DNA from: JANQIV01 sp050117315
GTDB taxonomy: Bacteria > Bacteroidota > Ignavibacteria > Ignavibacteriales > Melioribacteraceae
Reading direction: 5' to 3'
Length of the DNA stretch: 64,000 nucleotides
Assembly: GCA_050117315.1 (NCBI GenBank)
Contig: JASFMY010000018.1
Span: forward strand, 6,352 to 70,351
The notes under the pieces were generated by a model. The model ran no database searches. It was not told the DNA's origin and was given only the letters and a program-made list of their open reading frames with translations. Of the stretch, positions 61,787-64,000 are shown piece after piece. The stretch's first letter is position 1, and every line of letters begins with the position of its first letter. The position numbers and the translations under genes were made by a program.

Positions 61787-62888
61787 ATGTTTGACGAACA
61801 AATGAAAACACTAAAAGAGCAGAAAGAAAAAATCGACAGCTTAAGAGGTTATCTTTAAGTTAGATGAAAAAGAAAAACAAATAAAAAAATTACAGGAAGA
61901 AAGTGAAGCCCCGGATTTTTGGAACGACCAGAAAAAAGCGCAGGTAACTTTGCAGAAACAAAAATCCCTCCAGTTGTGGGTTGACGAATGGAATGACTTA
62001 AATGAAAGCAGCAACAATCTTTTGGAATTTGTTGAATTAGCTCAAGCTGAAGAAGATGAATCTCTAGAACCGGAAATTAACAACGAGCTGGAATCACTTA
62101 TAAAAATTGTTGGAAATGTTGAATTAAAAAGTATGCTAAGCGGAAAAGATGACGACAAAAACTGCATCCTTTCCATCCATTCCGGCGCCGGCGGTACCGA
62201 AGCACAGGACTGGGCTGAAATGCTTATGAGAATGTATTTGAGATGGGGAGAGCAGAATAATTATAAAATGACAATAATTGATTTGCTTGAAGGTGACGGC
62301 GCAGGTATAAAAAGTGCTGATATTGAGGTGGTCGGAGATTTTGCATATGGTTACACAAAAGCAGAAACCGGTGTACATCGACTTGTAAGAATATCGCCTT
62401 TTGACTCCAACAAAAGAAGACATACATCTTTTGCGTCGGTCTCGGTTATTCCCGAAGTTGATGACTCAATTGACATTGATGTCAATCCCGCCGATCTAAA
62501 AATTGATACTTTCCGTTCAGGCGGTAAAGGCGGGCAGAATGTTAACAAAGTGGAAACAGCAGTGCGTATTACACATATCCCGACCGGGGTTGTTGCTGCC
62601 TGCCAAAATGAACGGTCGCAGATGCAAAATAAAACAAATGCATTAAAACTACTCAAAGCAAAGCTGTACCAGATTGAATTGAAAAAGCAGGAAGCCGAGC
62701 AAGATGAGATTGAAAAAAACAAAATGAAGATTGAGTGGGGTAGCCAGATTCGCTCTTATGTTTTTCACCCCTATAATATGGTTAAAGACCACAGAACTGA
62801 TGAAGAAACTTCTAACACTCAGGCTGTTATGGATGGCGACATAAATCAATTTATAAAATCTTTTTTATTAAAATTTGCGCATAATTAA
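61787..62888 (+). CDS. prfB: Peptide chain release factor 2, with programmed +1 frameshift
   Basis: The gene is read as join(61787..61855, 61857..62888), giving 366 residues, the usual RF2 length. ORF 1 (23 codons, ending L-R-G-Y-L) stops at TAA (61856-61858). A +1 shift on CTT continues into the long frame with K-L-D-E-K. RISPFDSNKRRHTSF carries the S-P-F motif for UGA reading, and FRSGGKGGQNVNKVETAVR holds the catalytic G-G-Q. An AAGGAG lies before the ATG. The stop in the shift site is UAA; UGA is standard. Confidence 0.95.
61844..61859 (+). promoter_or_regulatory. RF2 programmed frameshift site with UAA
   Basis: AGAGGTTATCTTTAAG contains an SD-like GAGGT, a 3-nt spacer TAT, the slippery CTT and the stop TAA. 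The layout equals the classical site (AGGGGG-TAT-CTT-TGA), except for the stop and a weaker SD. Confidence 0.85.
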
Positions 62889-63244
62889 TGAAAGCAACAA
62901 AATCTTACTTAAAAGACCAAATTATTGCTAAGGAAGGTGATCCAAGCAATAAAATTTATATTTTGGTTGACGGTTCAATCGGAGTGCTTAAAGGGAATAT
63001 TATGGTTTCCAAGTCAAGTGAGCTTGGAACCCTTTTCGGCGAAATCGGGACAGTTTTAAATCAGCCCAGAACAGCAACATTAGTTGCACTTAGAGATTCG
63101 GAAGTGATTGAAATAGAAGGAACTATAGAAGAAATAGTAAGCTCTTATCCTGATATTTCAATCCGGCTTTTGAAAATGCTGGCCAAAAGGTTAGCCACAA
63201 CAACAGAAGATTATTGGTATATTGCTGAAGAAGTAAGGCTTTGA
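62888..63244 (+). CDS. Stand-alone cyclic-nucleotide-binding-domain protein (copy 1)
   Basis: A 118-residue protein that is almost entirely one CNB fold. The strand pair DQIIAKEGDPSNKIYILVDGSIGVLKG (split at residues 10-36) and the phosphate-binding cassette FGEIGTVLNQPRTATLVAL (50-68), with the conserved Gly-Glu and Arg-Thr-Ala, are present. A short C-terminal helix follows. There is no output domain. It overlaps the prfB stop (TAATG) and is 6 bp from its paralogue. Confidence 0.85.
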   Translation: MKATKSYLKDQIIAKEGDPSNKIYILVDGSIGVLKGNIMVSKSSELGTLFGEIGTVLNQPRTATLVALRDSEVIEIEGTIEEIVSSYPDISIRLLKMLAKRLATTTEDYWYIAEEVRL

Positions 63245-63250
63245 ATAGAA

Positions 63251-63619
63251 ATGAGCAATACTAAGTATTGTAAGAAAGATGAAATATTGGCATATGAAGG
63301 AGAAGAAAGCAAAAGTCTCTTTGTTCTCGTCAAAGGATGTCTCGGAGTATTTAAAGGAGATTTGAAAATAACTGAATTCAGCGACAAAGGTACTGTTGTT
63401 GGTGAAATCGGGGTAATATTAAATAAACCGCGCACAGCAACAATAAAAGCCCTTGAAGAATCTTATGTGGTTACTATTAGCTCCAATATTGATGCACTGA
63501 TTATTGAATACCCCGAAATTACAAAAAAGATTTTAAGAACTCTTGCCAATCGGTTAACAAACATTACTGAGGATTATTGGAACCTTGCCGAAAGAGTAGA
63601 CATAGAAAGCAGATTATAA
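63251..63619 (+). CDS. Stand-alone cyclic-nucleotide-binding-domain protein (copy 2)
   Basis: A 122-residue paralogue of the preceding gene: DEILAYEGEESKSLFVLVKG (about 10-29), cassette VGEIGVILNKPRTATIKAL (about 57-75) and the C-terminal stretch LANRLTNITEDYWNLAERV, which closely parallels LAKRLATTTEDYWYIAEEV of copy 1. The pair arose by tandem duplication and has since diverged. It could act as a heterodimer or as a regulatory subunit of an unknown enzyme. Confidence 0.85.
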   Translation: MSNTKYCKKDEILAYEGEESKSLFVLVKGCLGVFKGDLKITEFSDKGTVVGEIGVILNKPRTATIKALEESYVVTISSNIDALIIEYPEITKKILRTLANRLTNITEDYWNLAERVDIESRL

Positions 63620-63629
63620 AGCCCAAAAA

Positions 63630-63959
63630 GTGAAAAATAAAAAAGATCAAAATTTTTTTGATAAAGTCTACAAAGTAGTTGCAGAAATTCCGTATGGTAA
63701 AGTAACAACATATGGAGCAATTGCAGAAGCTTGCGGAATTAAATCTTCTGCTAGGACTGTCGGTTGGGCAATTAACGGTGCTTCATCTACCGGGTTGCCT
63801 TGTCACAGAGTTGTAAACAGAAACGGTGAATTAACAGGCAGAATGTATTTTGGAGATCCCTTTTTAATGGAAAACCTTTTAAGAGAAGAAGGCATTGAAT
63901 TTGATGATAAAGGAAGAGTGGTTATGAAAAGGTATTTTTGGAAGCCTCCAATGTATTAA
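63630..63959 (+). CDS. MGMT-family DNA alkyltransferase-like protein
   Basis: A 109-residue protein with the C-terminal domain of O6-methylguanine-DNA methyltransferase. IPYGKVTTYGAIAEACG (about 16-32) contains the helix-turn-helix start, ARTVGWAINGAS the recognition helix with its Arg, and LPCHRVVNRNGELTG (56-70) the active site with Cys 58. Alkyltransferase-like proteins usually have Trp in place of this Cys, so the protein may be catalytically active. The N-terminal domain of Ada/Ogt is absent. The GTG start is used. Confidence 0.88.
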   Translation: MKNKKDQNFFDKVYKVVAEIPYGKVTTYGAIAEACGIKSSARTVGWAINGASSTGLPCHRVVNRNGELTGRMYFGDPFLMENLLREEGIEFDDKGRVVMKRYFWKPPMY

Positions 63960-64000
63960 GTTTCCCTACACTCTATTTATCTTTCTAAATAACCTATCAG

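Noticed and set aside
61787..61858. A separate 23-codon gene before a truncated prfB
   Set aside because: The frameshift site, the R-G-Y-L end and the continuing K-L-D frame match the known RF2 arrangement and give a full-length protein.

Overview
This window is AT-rich bacterial chromosome, densely packed with genes. It most resembles the Ignavibacteria / Bacteroidota-Chlorobi lineage. That is an inference from several signs: two PorV/PorQ-type outer-membrane proteins beside a surface protein with a FlgD-like C-terminal module, a DUF2851 protein, a BshC (bacillithiol) enzyme, an HpnCDE squalene set, several TAnnTTTG-type -7 promoter boxes, and many stop/start overlaps (TAATG, ATGA) and TTG starts. 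Lipid A (LpxH), penicillin-binding proteins and outer-membrane beta-barrels show a Gram-negative envelope.

Layout. 1-1335 (minus): truncated bshC and a small membrane protein. 1406-7012: a flippase-like protein, two GT2 glycosyltransferases around a NodB deacetylase, an outer-membrane beta-barrel candidate and an M50 protease. 7225-11513: a lipoprotein, an Asp-box surface protein and two PorV-like proteins. 11522-17141: surface polysaccharide genes (FemAB/GNAT-like, three glycosyltransferases, a Wzx-type flippase). 17181-17282: SRP RNA. 17349-24177: NhaC antiporter, uvrC, glgC and an M1 peptidase. 24262-31651: lpxH, PBP1A, hpnC-hpnD-hpnE and citrate synthase, ending in a clear terminator. 31759-36537: a 1592-residue acyl-adenylating enzyme fused through a long unassigned region to a GNAT acyltransferase. 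36634-39755: pyrG and a TPR protein. 39846-48203: purN-purH-mreBCD-mrdA-rodA-pyrF, read as one transcription unit. 48283-55181: DUF2851, bifunctional nuclease, etfA/etfB, clpS, a divergent YchF-like GTPase and pepD.

55182-58449 is the accessory-looking part. It holds a 31-residue membrane micro-ORF, a double receiver protein whose first receiver has Glu in place of the phospho-Asp, a 42-bp tandem array, a tRNA-Cys gene with a broken duplicate on the far side of an 80-residue GIY-YIG nuclease, tRNA-Gly, UPF0316, and a 160-bp element bounded by inverted repeats. 58480-63959 returns to housekeeping: pcm, miaA, an AtuA pair, prfB with a programmed +1 frameshift at an unusual UAA stop, two stand-alone cyclic-nucleotide-binding domains and an MGMT-family protein.

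The strongest leads are the GIY-YIG/tRNA-Cys duplication, the adenylate-forming/GNAT megaprotein, and the UAA-type RF2 frameshift. Family assignments come from motifs read by eye; no database search was run.
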